Shown here piece by piece: positions 30,565 through 40,683 of a DNA stretch of 64,000 nt. The stretch spans positions 1 to 64,000 of the forward strand of contig JAIPBE010000003.1 in assembly GCA_021738725.1 (NCBI GenBank), written 5' to 3'. The notes under the pieces were generated by a model. The model was not told where the DNA came from. It saw only the letters and a list, made by a program, of their open reading frames with translations, and did no database searches. Each line of letters starts with the position of its first letter. The first letter of the stretch is position 1. Source of the stretch: Saprospiraceae bacterium. GTDB taxonomy: Bacteria > Bacteroidota > Bacteroidia > Chitinophagales > Saprospiraceae. Both the position numbers and the translations under genes were made by a program.

Positions 30565-31683
30565 TTACACCGTTTGGAAACCGCCGTGTCGCTGGGACCA
30601 ATAGAGCACGTGGTCGATCTGATCCCTATCCAGCACCCCGTATACCGAACCATCTTCCTCCAGAACGAGCAACAGGGCATGCGGATCACGTTGAAAGAAT
30701 GCGAAGAGATCAGGCAACGCCACATCCCATCGAACCACCCCACTGATTGGCTTGGCAACATACGTCACGGAAAGGCCACTATGCCCGCTGGCGTTTGCTT
30801 TGAGCAGGTCATGGGCCCGGACATACTGGGTGATCTGTCCTTTCCCCTCATCCAGGGGAAAATGTGTTTCCAGGCTGTGTTGCAGCAGAAGGATTGCATC
30901 CGAGATCAACGTGTCACTTGTGAGGCGGATCATCTGTCGACGTGTCACTTGACCAGCTGTAAACTGACGATAGAGGTGTTCACTTTTGACCATTTTCAGC
31001 TCCTGGGTGGCCATGAAGTAGACAAACAAGCCGATAAGCCCCAGAAAGAGTTCTTCTTGCCATATGGCAATGATCATAAACAGAATGGCTATTCCACGAC
31101 CGATCCCGGCTGCAAAGGTGGTTGCCTTCAATCGGCCCATCCGCAATGCCAGCAAGGACCGCAATACACGTCCGCCATCCATCGGGAAGGCCGGGATCAT
31201 ATTGAACAGGACCAGATATAGGTTCATCCAGAATAAAAGCGGTATAAAATTCCCAATCCTGAAGACAGCCGTCTCGGATTCTCCCTGGATGTCGAGCCCT
31301 CGCGGAAGGAAAAGCCAGGCGATGATACCCAATAAAGTGGCGATGACCACATTGACAGCCGGACCAGCCAGCGCGACCCATAACTCCTGAGTGGGCTTTT
31401 CAGGGATCTTGTTCAACCGGGCTACTCCACCAATCGGTGACAGGATAATGTCCCGAGTGGCAATACCATACCGCTTGGCAGTCAATGCATGACCAAATTC
31501 ATGCAGTACCACACAGGCAAACAGACTGAGAATAAGTAACCCCAAAACACCAATGGCAGGCCAATCCATACCGTATCGCATACCTGTATACCAGACCCAC
31601 AATAGGAGTAGTCCAAAACTCCAATGAATACGCACAGGAATACCCCGAAAAGTAAAGATCAATATGGAGCCTCGTTCAGCCAT
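30565..31683 (-). CDS. Site-2 protease family (M50) metalloprotease with CBS-like domains
   Basis: VVLHEFGHALTAKRYG (HExxH), NMIPAFPMDGGRVLRSLLA. Confidence 0.93.
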   Translation of the reverse strand: MAERGSILIFTFRGIPVRIHWSFGLLLLWVWYTGMRYGMDWPAIGVLGLLILSLFACVVLHEFGHALTAKRYGIATRDIILSPIGGVARLNKIPEKPTQELWVALAGPAVNVVIATLLGIIAWLFLPRGLDIQGESETAVFRIGNFIPLLFWMNLYLVLFNMIPAFPMDGGRVLRSLLALRMGRLKATTFAAGIGRGIAILFMIIAIWQEELFLGLIGLFVYFMATQELKMVKSEHLYRQFTAGQVTRRQMIRLTSDTLISDAILLLQHSLETHFPLDEGKGQITQYVRAHDLLKANASGHSGLSVTYVAKPISGVVRWDVALPDLFAFFQRDPHALLLVLEEDGSVYGVLDRDQIDHVLYWSQRHGGFQTV

Positions 31684-31711
31684 AGAGCTGGGTAAAACCG
31701 GAACTCACCGG

Positions 31712-32875
31712 CTAGAGGACACCCACATAGGGGTTGCCCGACAAGATACTTCTGGAAATGACCAATCGCTGGATCTCAGAGGTACCCTCGTAGATCTGGG
31801 TGATCTTGGCATCCCGCATCATTCGTTCCACATGATATTCCTTGACGTAGCCATACCCTCCGTGCACCTGCACAGCTTCAGTAGCTGTACGCATCGCCAT
31901 TTCAGAGGCAAACACCTTAGCCATGGAGCTGGCGGTATCATAATCCTTCCCCTGATCTTTCAACCAGGCAGAACGGTAGACCAGCAATCGAGCGGCTTCT
32001 ACCTCCGTCGCCATATCCGCCAATTTGAACGCAATGGCTTGATGCTGACTGATGGGTTTGCCAAACGCTTCACGCTCCTGCGCATACGCCAGAGCCAGTT
32101 CGTAGGCTCCCGCTCCGATGCCCAGCGCTTGCGCTGCAATACCGATACGGCCTCCGGAAAGCACCTTCATGGCGAATTTGAATCCAAACCCGTCCTCACC
32201 AATACGATTGGCCTTCGGAACTTTGACATCCGTATACATAATGGTATGGGTATCCGATGCCCGGATGCCCAGCTTGTCTTCTTTGGCACCGATCGTTACA
32301 CCTTCCCAGCTGGTCTCTACAATAAATGCATTGATCCCCCGGTGGCCTTTCTCCGGATCGGTTTGAGCGATCACCAGATGGACCTGTGAGGTCCCCCCAT
32401 TGGTGATCCAGTTTTTGGTGCCATTGACCAGATAGTGATCACCCATATCCACTGCCGTCGTCCGCTGACTGGTGGCATCGCTCCCTGCTTCGGGCTCCGA
32501 CAGGCAAAATGCGCCGATCCATTCTCCTGTTGCCAGTTTGGTGAGGTAATGCTGTTTCTGGTCTTCTGTACCGAAGGTTTCCAAACCCCAGCAAACCAGC
32601 GAATTGTTGACCGACATGATCACCGAACAGGAAGCATCCACCTTGGAGATCTCCTCCATCGCAACCACATAGGAAATAGCATCCATCCCACCACCTCCAT
32701 AAGCAGGGTCCACCATCATGCCCAGAAATCCAAGCTCCGCCATCTTCCGAACTTCCTCCCTGGGATAACGCATCTCGCGATCGCGATCAATCACCCCGGG
32801 TAAAAGTTCTTTCTGAGCAAATTCTCGTGCTGCTTCCTGGACAGCTAACTGTTCTTCAGTCAAGTTGAATACCAT
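31712..32875 (-). CDS. Acyl-CoA dehydrogenase
   Basis: FCLSEPEAGSDATSQRTTA, GGYGYVKEYHVERMMRDAKITQIYEGTSEIQRLVISR. Confidence 0.97.
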   Translation of the reverse strand: MVFNLTEEQLAVQEAAREFAQKELLPGVIDRDREMRYPREEVRKMAELGFLGMMVDPAYGGGGMDAISYVVAMEEISKVDASCSVIMSVNNSLVCWGLETFGTEDQKQHYLTKLATGEWIGAFCLSEPEAGSDATSQRTTAVDMGDHYLVNGTKNWITNGGTSQVHLVIAQTDPEKGHRGINAFIVETSWEGVTIGAKEDKLGIRASDTHTIMYTDVKVPKANRIGEDGFGFKFAMKVLSGGRIGIAAQALGIGAGAYELALAYAQEREAFGKPISQHQAIAFKLADMATEVEAARLLVYRSAWLKDQGKDYDTASSMAKVFASEMAMRTATEAVQVHGGYGYVKEYHVERMMRDAKITQIYEGTSEIQRLVISRSILSGNPYVGVL

Positions 32876-32968
32876 GTTCCTTCAATTTCAAAAGTGGAAG
32901 ACAAAGATAGGCCTTCCGAGTGAACCCGTTTACATTTCAGAGTGAGAAGCCTCTTACTGGACATTCCA

Positions 32969-33283
32969 TTATTTCGTCGATCCGCCGACCCTCTCCAAAA
33001 GGGTCCGAAAGGCTACAAATTTGCCGTCGTAACGATCGCGATGAGATGCCTGAAGAGCCGGAGCATGATTTGCCTGATAAAGAGCCAGCTGATCCATGCC
33101 CTGACACAGGTACTGGACCGCAAACGTGCTCACTTCCGGTTTGTCATCCATCAATCGGAGCAATTGATACTCCTGAAAATGACCCGTCTCCATGACTTCC
33201 GGAATATGTGTTTGTTGCATCCATTCCAGCCAATCTGTAACGATCTCCTGGTTCAACTGTATGGTCACATTATAGATGAGCAT
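32969..33283 (-). CDS. DUF4286 family protein
   Basis: MLIYNVTIQLNQEIVTDWLEWMQQTHIPEVMETGHFQEYQLLRLMD. Confidence 0.75.
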   Translation of the reverse strand: MLIYNVTIQLNQEIVTDWLEWMQQTHIPEVMETGHFQEYQLLRLMDDKPEVSTFAVQYLCQGMDQLALYQANHAPALQASHRDRYDGKFVAFRTLLERVGGSTK

Positions 33284-33301
33284 AAGACTCCTTGTTGATA
33301 G

Positions 33302-35107
33302 CTACTGCAATTTATCCCCTCTCAGGGCACGAAATCTCTTTCGAGCATCAATGGCAAACGTGCTTCCCGAATAGTCGGTAAAGATGCGCTCGTACATACT
33401 CATGGCCTGTTGCGGATCCGCCAATGGCCCTTCATACAGGCTTCCCAATTGAAAGAGGGCATTGTCTGCCCGAATCTCATCCGGAAACTCGGTGATGATC
33501 CGCTTCAGCACTGTCTCTGCGCGTTTCCACTCCCTGTCCTTGATATAAATGGTACTCTTCAGATAGAGGACATCATCTTCCAGTGAATGGAATGGAAAAG
33601 CGGCTACCAGGCTGTCCAGTTTGCGCAATGCATCCTCATGTCTGTTTTGAAAGACCAGCATTTCGGCATCCGCATAAGCGGCCATGGCCAGGGTCGACGT
33701 ATCCAGTCCCAGGTTGTCCATGATGAAGACCGACAGGTCCAGTGCATCGTTGGCGATCAGTTTGGATGTCGAGGCTTTCAGGATATCAAACTGTGCTTGC
33801 GCCCATTGAAAATCACCATTGTAGTATGACAATTTGGCATTTCGATATCTGGCCTCATGCCCGAGAGCATCGTCCTTGTAAAGTTTATCGACCTGTGAAT
33901 AGAGCAGAGTCGCCTCCCAGATCTCACCCTCCATCAGGTAATAATCACCCAATTGCAATTTCGCCCTGGACTGTAGATCCTGTTCCATTCCGGGGAGGGA
34001 AACCACTTCCAGCAGGAGTGCAATGGCCTTGGGCAGGTCCTGAAGATACAGGGCTTCCAATTCTGCTTGTTCCATGATCAATGGAGCGATCAGCCGGTTG
34101 CGATTGTCACCGGTCAGAAACTGTTCATATTCTGCCTCCAGATCGAGCAGATCCTGACGGGTATAGGTCGGTGATTGTACCAATCGCTGCCGTTTTGCAT
34201 TTAACAGCTGCTTTTTGGCCTCGTAGTAATAGATGGATTCCGGCCCTTTCTGTTCGATCAGGTATTGGAATGCCTCGATTGCTGGCTCGTAATCATGTTC
34301 ATTGGCAGCGATCTGACCCAAATGAAAGATCCGGTTTCCATTTTCACCCAGCTTCAGGTCTAGTGCCTTGGTCTGACGCAGGGCATTCCGATAATCCTTC
34401 TTCTGAAGAAATGACCAGGTGAGCAACTCGATCAAGGCTACATCCTCGGGCTGCTCATTGATCCTGCCGTACAGCTGGGCCTGCAATTCATCCATGAAAT
34501 CTTCAGGAAGATATCGTTGGATATTCATCTGGATCTTGCCCTGTTGCCGCGGATTTTCACTGAGATAATCAAGGTAATAGGTGATCATACGGGGGAAATC
34601 CCCGGTTTGCAACTGAATATTTCCCTGATATTCTGCAAAAATGGCTGGCTGGTTGAGCAGCTTTGCTCCCTTGGTATAAACCTCCATCGCCAGGTCGTAT
34701 TTCTGATCTCGGGTGAGCGCATTTCCCAGGAGGATGATCTGATATTGGTCAGCAGGCATTTCCCGAATGGCTGTCTGATATTGAACTTCTGCCTCGTCAT
34801 AGCGTTCCTGACTCTCCAGCAATTTCCCCAGGCTGACGTACAACTTGACCGCCCGCGAATTTTTTTTCAACTCACGCTTTAACACCTTCTCCCCTTCCTC
34901 AAATTGCTTCAACTTGAGCAGGCAATCCACATAGCGATCGAGATAGTATTCACTGCTGGACTGGGCATCGTACAGGCGTTGGAAGAGCTGTCCTGCTTTC
35001 TCGTATTCACCATTTTGATAATACTGCTCAGCGAGTTTGGACTCCTGGGCCAGGAGGGGGACCAGCAGAAAGAAAGTCAAGACAAAGAGGGATATAGCTT
35101 TTGACAT
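33302..35107 (-). CDS. Tetratricopeptide repeat protein with signal peptide
   Basis: MSKAISLFVLTFFLLVPLLAQ; multiple TPR-like helices. Confidence 0.85.
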   Translation of the reverse strand: MSKAISLFVLTFFLLVPLLAQESKLAEQYYQNGEYEKAGQLFQRLYDAQSSSEYYLDRYVDCLLKLKQFEEGEKVLKRELKKNSRAVKLYVSLGKLLESQERYDEAEVQYQTAIREMPADQYQIILLGNALTRDQKYDLAMEVYTKGAKLLNQPAIFAEYQGNIQLQTGDFPRMITYYLDYLSENPRQQGKIQMNIQRYLPEDFMDELQAQLYGRINEQPEDVALIELLTWSFLQKKDYRNALRQTKALDLKLGENGNRIFHLGQIAANEHDYEPAIEAFQYLIEQKGPESIYYYEAKKQLLNAKRQRLVQSPTYTRQDLLDLEAEYEQFLTGDNRNRLIAPLIMEQAELEALYLQDLPKAIALLLEVVSLPGMEQDLQSRAKLQLGDYYLMEGEIWEATLLYSQVDKLYKDDALGHEARYRNAKLSYYNGDFQWAQAQFDILKASTSKLIANDALDLSVFIMDNLGLDTSTLAMAAYADAEMLVFQNRHEDALRKLDSLVAAFPFHSLEDDVLYLKSTIYIKDREWKRAETVLKRIITEFPDEIRADNALFQLGSLYEGPLADPQQAMSMYERIFTDYSGSTFAIDARKRFRALRGDKLQ

Positions 35108-35183
35108 ATTGTGCGGACCTGGATCAATCACAAGGTAGAACGCAACAATCATGCAAAAGTTATTTTGCCCACATTCCTACTCT

Positions 35184-36152
35184 TCACTTCAGCTTGAATT
35201 TGACAGGCAGATTGAACATTACCCGCACAGGCTTTCCTCTCTGTTTACCGGGGGTCCATCGTTTTCCTTCTGTATTCATGAGCTCCACAACACGCAGAGC
35301 CTCGTCTCCACAACCGGCACCGATCTCCCGAACAATCCTGGTCTCCTTCACTTGCCCATCTTTTTCGACCACGAAGGAAATTACCACTGTTCCTTCCACC
35401 CCGTTTTCACGCGCAATGGCCGGGTATTGTATGTTCTTGTAGATAAATTCCAGGAGCTGCCCCTTGGCACATTCCTCTTTTTCTTTTTTACTTCCCAAAT
35501 TTTCACAACCCGGGAATCTGGGCATGTCCTCAGCAATCACAAAAATCTCTTCTTCCTTGGGAGGTGGCGGCGGAGGCGGAGGCGGAGGGGGTGCTTCTGT
35601 TTTAACCGGTTCAGGTGCACGAACCTCCGTTTCCCTTTCAATACTCTGGTCAACAAATTCCGGTTGATCCAGATCTTCGATAAACTCTTCCGGGACTTCC
35701 TGTATCATGGGCGGCGGGGGAGGAGGTGGCGGCGGAGGAGGTTCTGCCGAACGAGGCACCTCCAAGGTGATATCCTCCGTCAGATCCAGGGCATTGTCCG
35801 GGATCAGCACCTGCCGTTCGAAGGTGGTCCAGTTCAAAGCTGCAACGACGACAAACAATGTAGCCAACAGGCCATACTGGAGGAAAGTCTGACTATACCG
35901 AAAGGTATCCACCTCAGGAAATTTGTTTCGGCCGGACAACAGATTCCTTCCCTGTCGATGACCAAAACGAGCCTTCAATTCATCACGGTTGAAATGACTC
36001 ATCCGATAGCGAAAAAAATAGATGATTCCGATGGTCAGCACAAAGATGCCACCCAACAGGAAGAATGTCATGTTACTCGTGAAGGCAACGTTCATGACCC
36101 GTGTATTTGGTTTTCCAATGTACCCTTGGTTCCAATGAACTTCCGATGACAT
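35184..36152 (-). CDS. TonB-family energy transducer (paralog 1, poly-Pro linkers)
   Basis: Two TM segments, P11 tracts, C-term YPAIARENGVEGTVVISFVVEKDGQVKETRIVREIGAGCGDEALRVVELM. Confidence 0.93.
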   Translation of the reverse strand: MSSEVHWNQGYIGKPNTRVMNVAFTSNMTFFLLGGIFVLTIGIIYFFRYRMSHFNRDELKARFGHRQGRNLLSGRNKFPEVDTFRYSQTFLQYGLLATLFVVVAALNWTTFERQVLIPDNALDLTEDITLEVPRSAEPPPPPPPPPPPMIQEVPEEFIEDLDQPEFVDQSIERETEVRAPEPVKTEAPPPPPPPPPPPKEEEIFVIAEDMPRFPGCENLGSKKEKEECAKGQLLEFIYKNIQYPAIARENGVEGTVVISFVVEKDGQVKETRIVREIGAGCGDEALRVVELMNTEGKRWTPGKQRGKPVRVMFNLPVKFKLK

Positions 36153-36286
36153 CGGTCAGTCTGGATACTGCTTTCCATCCATGCTCTTGGAGACTGATAT
36201 CTCCCGGGATCAGGTCGGGCATGTCTGCACCTTCCTTCATTTTGGTTGGAACATGATCGATTCACCTGCGCCTAAGCAGGACCAGC

Positions 36287-37249
36287 CTATTGCAGCTTGA
36301 ATTTCACAGGTAGATTGAATTGGACCCGAACGGGTTTCCCCTGTTGTTTACCGGGGGTCCATCTAAGTTCGTTTACAACCATCAACTCGATCACGCGCAA
36401 GGCTTCCTGCCCACAACCGCCTCCGATATCGCGGAGCACTTTTGCTGACTGGACAGAACCATCTTTTTCAATAATAAACGTGACAACTGCAGTTCCTTCA
36501 ATTCCATTTTTACTGGCCAATGCGGGATATTGAATATGCGAATAGATGAAAGAGAGAAGTTTTTCCTGCGCGCAGGCCTCCTTTTCTTTCTTACTGCCCT
36601 GGTTTTCGCACCCGGGAAACCGAGGCATATCCTCTGCCACTACCCACAAAGGTTCTTCCTCCAAAGGGATGATGGGGAGCGTCACAGGCATAAATGGACC
36701 ATTGTCACCACCTGTTTCTGAGTCACCTGGCTCTGTCTTCGCATCATGCTCCAGAGGTGGTATTTCCTCGTCCCCTACTTCAGCCTTCAACTCCGGATCT
36801 GGGACGATCTCGCGCCATTCAGCAGGAACCTCCGGAAGAGGAGGGCGCTGGTGGGTGGTCATTGGAATGTCCTCCAGATCAATGAACTCAAAATGCACTT
36901 CCGGGTCTTGTCCGGCATCAGGCTGACGCTCCCCATTGGTCCATTGCAACAATCCGTATACAAGGGTGATGGAGAGCAACAATCCCACCTGGAAGAAGAG
37001 GGTACGATGCCGAAAAACATCCACCTGTGGATAGGTTCGGCGGCAGTAGTCAGTATCCCTCACTGGACCTCTCTTTTTTATCTTTTGGAGATGTGCTTGC
37101 CGGAAAGTCTTGAACCTGTACTTGATGATGTGAATGATCCCGAATACAGTGGCAATCAAGCCCAAAACGACACATGCTATTTGCAATCCTGTGATCCCCA
37201 TGGCTGTATCTTTTTTGACGATGAGGAAGGCTTCCTTGCTGGAGGACAT
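36287..37249 (-). CDS. TonB-family energy transducer (paralog 2, no poly-Pro)
   Basis: Same C-terminal domain: YPALASKNGIEGTAVVTFIIEKDGSVQSAKVLRDIGGGCGQEALRVIELM. Confidence 0.92.
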   Translation of the reverse strand: MSSSKEAFLIVKKDTAMGITGLQIACVVLGLIATVFGIIHIIKYRFKTFRQAHLQKIKKRGPVRDTDYCRRTYPQVDVFRHRTLFFQVGLLLSITLVYGLLQWTNGERQPDAGQDPEVHFEFIDLEDIPMTTHQRPPLPEVPAEWREIVPDPELKAEVGDEEIPPLEHDAKTEPGDSETGGDNGPFMPVTLPIIPLEEEPLWVVAEDMPRFPGCENQGSKKEKEACAQEKLLSFIYSHIQYPALASKNGIEGTAVVTFIIEKDGSVQSAKVLRDIGGGCGQEALRVIELMVVNELRWTPGKQQGKPVRVQFNLPVKFKLQ

Positions 37250-37390
37250 CTATGTTCCATGCCAGAAGCACTTCAATACCAAATAGATGCGCTCAGGTCT
37301 GCACTGGGTGTTTTGACTGCCAATTTTGTTTTATAAAGGAGTGCCGGATCGATCGACCCGGTGCAGCGATGGCAACTGATATTGGGCAAT

Positions 37391-37431
37391 AAAAAAAGGT
37401 GGACCGGAATTGCTTCTGATCCACCTTTTGA
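37391..37431 (-). terminator. Terminator for TonB paralog 3
   Basis: Minus strand: aaaaggtgga...tccaccttttttt. Confidence 0.75.
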
Positions 37432-37447
37432 ACTGGGCAGGTTTATC

Positions 37448-38356
37448 TTATTGAAGTTTGAACTTCACTGGCAGGTTAAACTGTACCCGGACCGGTTTTC
37501 CCCGTTGTTTTCCAGGGATCCATTTGAGACCCTTTTTGTTCATGAGTTCAACGACACGAAGGGCTTCCTGTCCACAACCGGCACCGATTTCCCGGACCAC
37601 TTTAGCGGATTTGACGGAGCCATCCTTTTCGACGACAAATGTGACTACGGCTGTTCCTTCAACCCCGTTTTCACGGGCGATGGGAGGATATTTGATATTG
37701 GCATAAATGAATTCCAACATCTTCTTCTGAGCACAGGCTTCCTTTTCTTTCTTGCTGCTTTCGTTCTCACAACCAGGGAAGCGTGGCATGTCCTCCGCGA
37801 TCACAAAGATCTCTTCTTCCTTGGGGGGAGGTGGAGGCGGTGGTGGTGGTGGCGGAGCAGAAGGAGGCGGTGCAACAACCTCTTCCTCCTTGTCCAGACT
37901 CTGATCCACAAATTCAGGTTGGTCCTCATCTTCGATCAGCTCCTCGGGCACCTCCTCAATGACTGGTGGCGGTGGCGGCGGCGGTGGGGGCGGTGGCTCT
38001 GCAGTTCGGGGTGGCTCGATCTCAATATCTTCGGCCATATCTAAAGCCCCTTCAGGAATAAAGACCTGCTCCTCGAATGTCGTCCAGTTAAATGCCAGCA
38101 AAACGACTAACAAGGATGTTAGGAGGCTGAATTTTAAGAATGTATCACTCAAACGGAAGGCATCCACCTCCGGGTATTTCGTCCGGGTGGCCAAAAGGTC
38201 AGACCGCTCACGTTGGGCATGTTGATCACGTAAATGCTGAATGTCGTAACCATTCAGCTTCCTGCGAAAGAAGAGGATCAGTCCGATCACAATGGCCAGC
38301 AATACGACCATAAGCATAATGACGGTGGTTCCTGAAAACGCCAGATCCATAGTCAA
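37448..38356 (-). CDS. TonB-family energy transducer (paralog 3, poly-Pro linkers)
   Basis: P11 tracts and C-term YPPIARENGVEGTAVVTFVVEKDGSVKSAKVVREIGAGCGQEALRVVELM. Confidence 0.93.
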   Translation of the reverse strand: MTMDLAFSGTTVIMLMVVLLAIVIGLILFFRRKLNGYDIQHLRDQHAQRERSDLLATRTKYPEVDAFRLSDTFLKFSLLTSLLVVLLAFNWTTFEEQVFIPEGALDMAEDIEIEPPRTAEPPPPPPPPPPPVIEEVPEELIEDEDQPEFVDQSLDKEEEVVAPPPSAPPPPPPPPPPPKEEEIFVIAEDMPRFPGCENESSKKEKEACAQKKMLEFIYANIKYPPIARENGVEGTAVVTFVVEKDGSVKSAKVVREIGAGCGQEALRVVELMNKKGLKWIPGKQRGKPVRVQFNLPVKFKLQ

Positions 38357-38734
38357 CTAGTTTTTATTCAATAAGATAAAAATGCCATAGCTCGCGAAAG
38401 CACCGATAATATTAGCAACAATATCCGGTACCTCAAAATATCGGTCCGTATGAATGGTCGACTGGAGGATCTCCAGTACAACACCATACAAACTCATGAG
38501 GAGCAATCCGAGGATCGTCCATCTGACGGGGTGGGTCTTTCTCCGCTGAGATACCCATCGGATCCAAAGGAAAGACCAACATCCATAAACGAACGCGTGG
38601 GCCAGTTTATCAGTGCCGATCCAATTCCAGATATCGATCACCGGCAACGATTTGCCCGGTAGCAGTGAAAGCACTGTGATCAAACCTCCCCACAGCCAGA
38701 TGGATAGACCAGGCTGTCGTAAAGGAGATGCCAT
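38357..38734 (-). CDS. VanZ-like family protein
   Basis: LLPGKSLPVIDIWNWIGTDKLAHAFVYG; between gcvH and tonB. Confidence 0.85.
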   Translation of the reverse strand: MASPLRQPGLSIWLWGGLITVLSLLPGKSLPVIDIWNWIGTDKLAHAFVYGCWSFLWIRWVSQRRKTHPVRWTILGLLLMSLYGVVLEILQSTIHTDRYFEVPDIVANIIGAFASYGIFILLNKN

Positions 38735-38768
38735 CAATTGAGAAAATGGTGGATGTGACTCAAAAAAA

Positions 38769-39158
38769 TTATCCGACCAGTGACTGATAGGCCGCAGCAT
38801 CCATCAGCGCATCCAGTTCAGATGGGTCTGTCATCTCGATCTTGATCACCCAACCCTTGCCATAAGGGTCTTCGTTGATGATGGCAGGATTGTCCCCTTC
38901 CTTCTCATCGATCTCCTCATTAAAGGCAATGATCTTGCCGCTGACCGGCATGAACAGATCAGAGGTGGTCTTTACGGCTTCTACGGTACCGAATACCTCA
39001 TCGATGCCGATCGTCTCGCCGACGGTGTCCACTTCTACGTAGACGATCTCGCCCAATTCGGATTGAGCAAATTCGGTGATACCAATGACAGCTTTGTTAC
39101 CCTCTACGAGGATCCATTCGTGTTCCTTGGTGTACTTCAGATTATCCGGATACTGCAT
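38769..39158 (-). CDS. gcvH: Glycine cleavage system protein H
   Basis: YTKEHEWILVEGNKAVIGITEFAQSELGEIVYVEV, FGTVEAVKTTSDLFMPVSGKI. Confidence 0.97.
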   Translation of the reverse strand: MQYPDNLKYTKEHEWILVEGNKAVIGITEFAQSELGEIVYVEVDTVGETIGIDEVFGTVEAVKTTSDLFMPVSGKIIAFNEEIDEKEGDNPAIINEDPYGKGWVIKIEMTDPSELDALMDAAAYQSLVG

Positions 39159-39247
39159 ATTCTCTTCGCGTATGAATGATGAATGGCCCAAAAATAATCG
39201 AAAGGACCGTGGTTGAACCGCTGTTTTCGATGTTTTTCGCCGATTGA

Positions 39248-40561
39248 TCAGCTATTTTCACTTTCCAGGAATTCCTTGACCCATTCGATGGTCACAGATT
39301 TTGGCCGTTCGAGCGGCAGACTCAGGGCTCGACTCCAGCAAAGTGCTGAAAGGACTCCCAGTGCGCGACTGACCCCAAAAAGAACCGTGTAGAAGCTGTA
39401 CTGGTCCATTCCGTAGTGCACCAAAAGCGCACCGGAATGAGCGTCCACATTGGGCCATGGGTTTTTCACCTTTCCCAATGACTCCAGGATCGGGGGTACT
39501 ACTTTGAATACTTTCCAGATCGTTTCGACGATCTCTGAATTGGGTGTATACTTTTTGGCAAACTCCATTTGCGCTATAAACCTTGGATCCGGTTTACGCA
39601 ACACAGCGTGTCCATACCCGGGGATCACCTTACCTGCAGAGAGTGTTGATTTCACATAGTCTTCAATCTGCTTCTCGGTCGGGGTGTTGGTCTCCAGAGC
39701 GTCATTCATCTTGAAGATCCATTTGATCACCTCCTGGTTGGCCAATCCATGCAGAGGCCCTGCAAGAGCGTTCAAGCCGCCGGCCAGTGACAGATAGGCA
39801 TCACTCAAGGTGGATCCGATCAGGTGCGTGGTATGCGCAGACGCATTTCCACCTTCATGATCGGCATGGATCGTCATATATAATCGCATCAGGCTGCGGA
39901 AGTCCGGCTTGTTGATACCCAGCATATGGGCAAAATTGCCGGCCCAGTCCAGGGAGATATCCGGAGCGATATGATCGCTGTCAAAATAGGTGCGACGATA
40001 GATATATGCAGCGACACGCGGGAGACGTGCAATGAGGTTCATCGTATCCTCATAAGTGGCATCCCAATATTCGTTGCGGTTCATTCCTTCCGCATATCGT
40101 CGGGCAAATACACTGGTTTGTTGCATGGCCATTACAGCTGTGGACAGCTGTGTCATGGGATGCGCCTCCAGAGGTAAGGCATCAAGCGTCTTGAAGACAT
40201 AAGAAGGAACATTGCTACGACGGGTCCATTGGTCCGTCAGCCAGCGCACTTCTTCAGAGGTAGGGATCTCCCCGACCAGCATCAGCCAGAATAGTCCTTC
40301 AGGAAGAGGCTCATCATCGCCTTCTGCAGTGGGCAGGAGTTTGCTCAATTCCGGTATGGAATACCCCCGGAATCGGATGCCTTCCTGAGGGTCCAGTGCC
40401 GATGGTTCCCAGACCATAGCCTTGATGCCACGCATCCCTCCGAAGATCTGGCCGATATCAACCGTGCCGATCTGTGTTTCGGAATGATCCTTCAACATTT
40501 CCTTCACTTCCTGCCCTGCGGCGGTGGCTTTGGCTATAAATTTTTCCTTGAGCTGATCCAT
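39248..40561 (-). CDS. gltA: Citrate synthase
   Basis: GGMRGIKAMVWEPSALDPQEGIRFRGYSI, HADHEGGNASAHTTHLIGS, GYGHAVLRKPDPR. Confidence 0.95.
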   Translation of the reverse strand: MDQLKEKFIAKATAAGQEVKEMLKDHSETQIGTVDIGQIFGGMRGIKAMVWEPSALDPQEGIRFRGYSIPELSKLLPTAEGDDEPLPEGLFWLMLVGEIPTSEEVRWLTDQWTRRSNVPSYVFKTLDALPLEAHPMTQLSTAVMAMQQTSVFARRYAEGMNRNEYWDATYEDTMNLIARLPRVAAYIYRRTYFDSDHIAPDISLDWAGNFAHMLGINKPDFRSLMRLYMTIHADHEGGNASAHTTHLIGSTLSDAYLSLAGGLNALAGPLHGLANQEVIKWIFKMNDALETNTPTEKQIEDYVKSTLSAGKVIPGYGHAVLRKPDPRFIAQMEFAKKYTPNSEIVETIWKVFKVVPPILESLGKVKNPWPNVDAHSGALLVHYGMDQYSFYTVLFGVSRALGVLSALCWSRALSLPLERPKSVTIEWVKEFLESENS

Positions 40562-40683
40562 GACTATCCTATTTGTATCGAAACCCGTCAAAATTCATTC
40601 GGTTGACGGATGGTCGGCAAAAATAGAATTTAACCATCATCTTTGCCACTGGTTCTCATTATTTCCATGGTGGGACCGTTCAT

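Noticed and set aside
30553-31221. 222-aa ORF antisense to the M50 protease
   Set aside because: His/Gln-rich antisense translation, no motif.
35464-35667. Poly-Gly ORFs (also 35707-35892, 37959-38225)
   Set aside because: Gly runs are the GGN antisense of poly-Pro; not PE_PGRS-like genes.
35151-36149. 332-aa ORF antisense to TonB paralog 1, with Arg-rich runs
   Set aside because: Arg runs are the antisense of poly-Pro codons; TonB is clearly coded on the minus strand.
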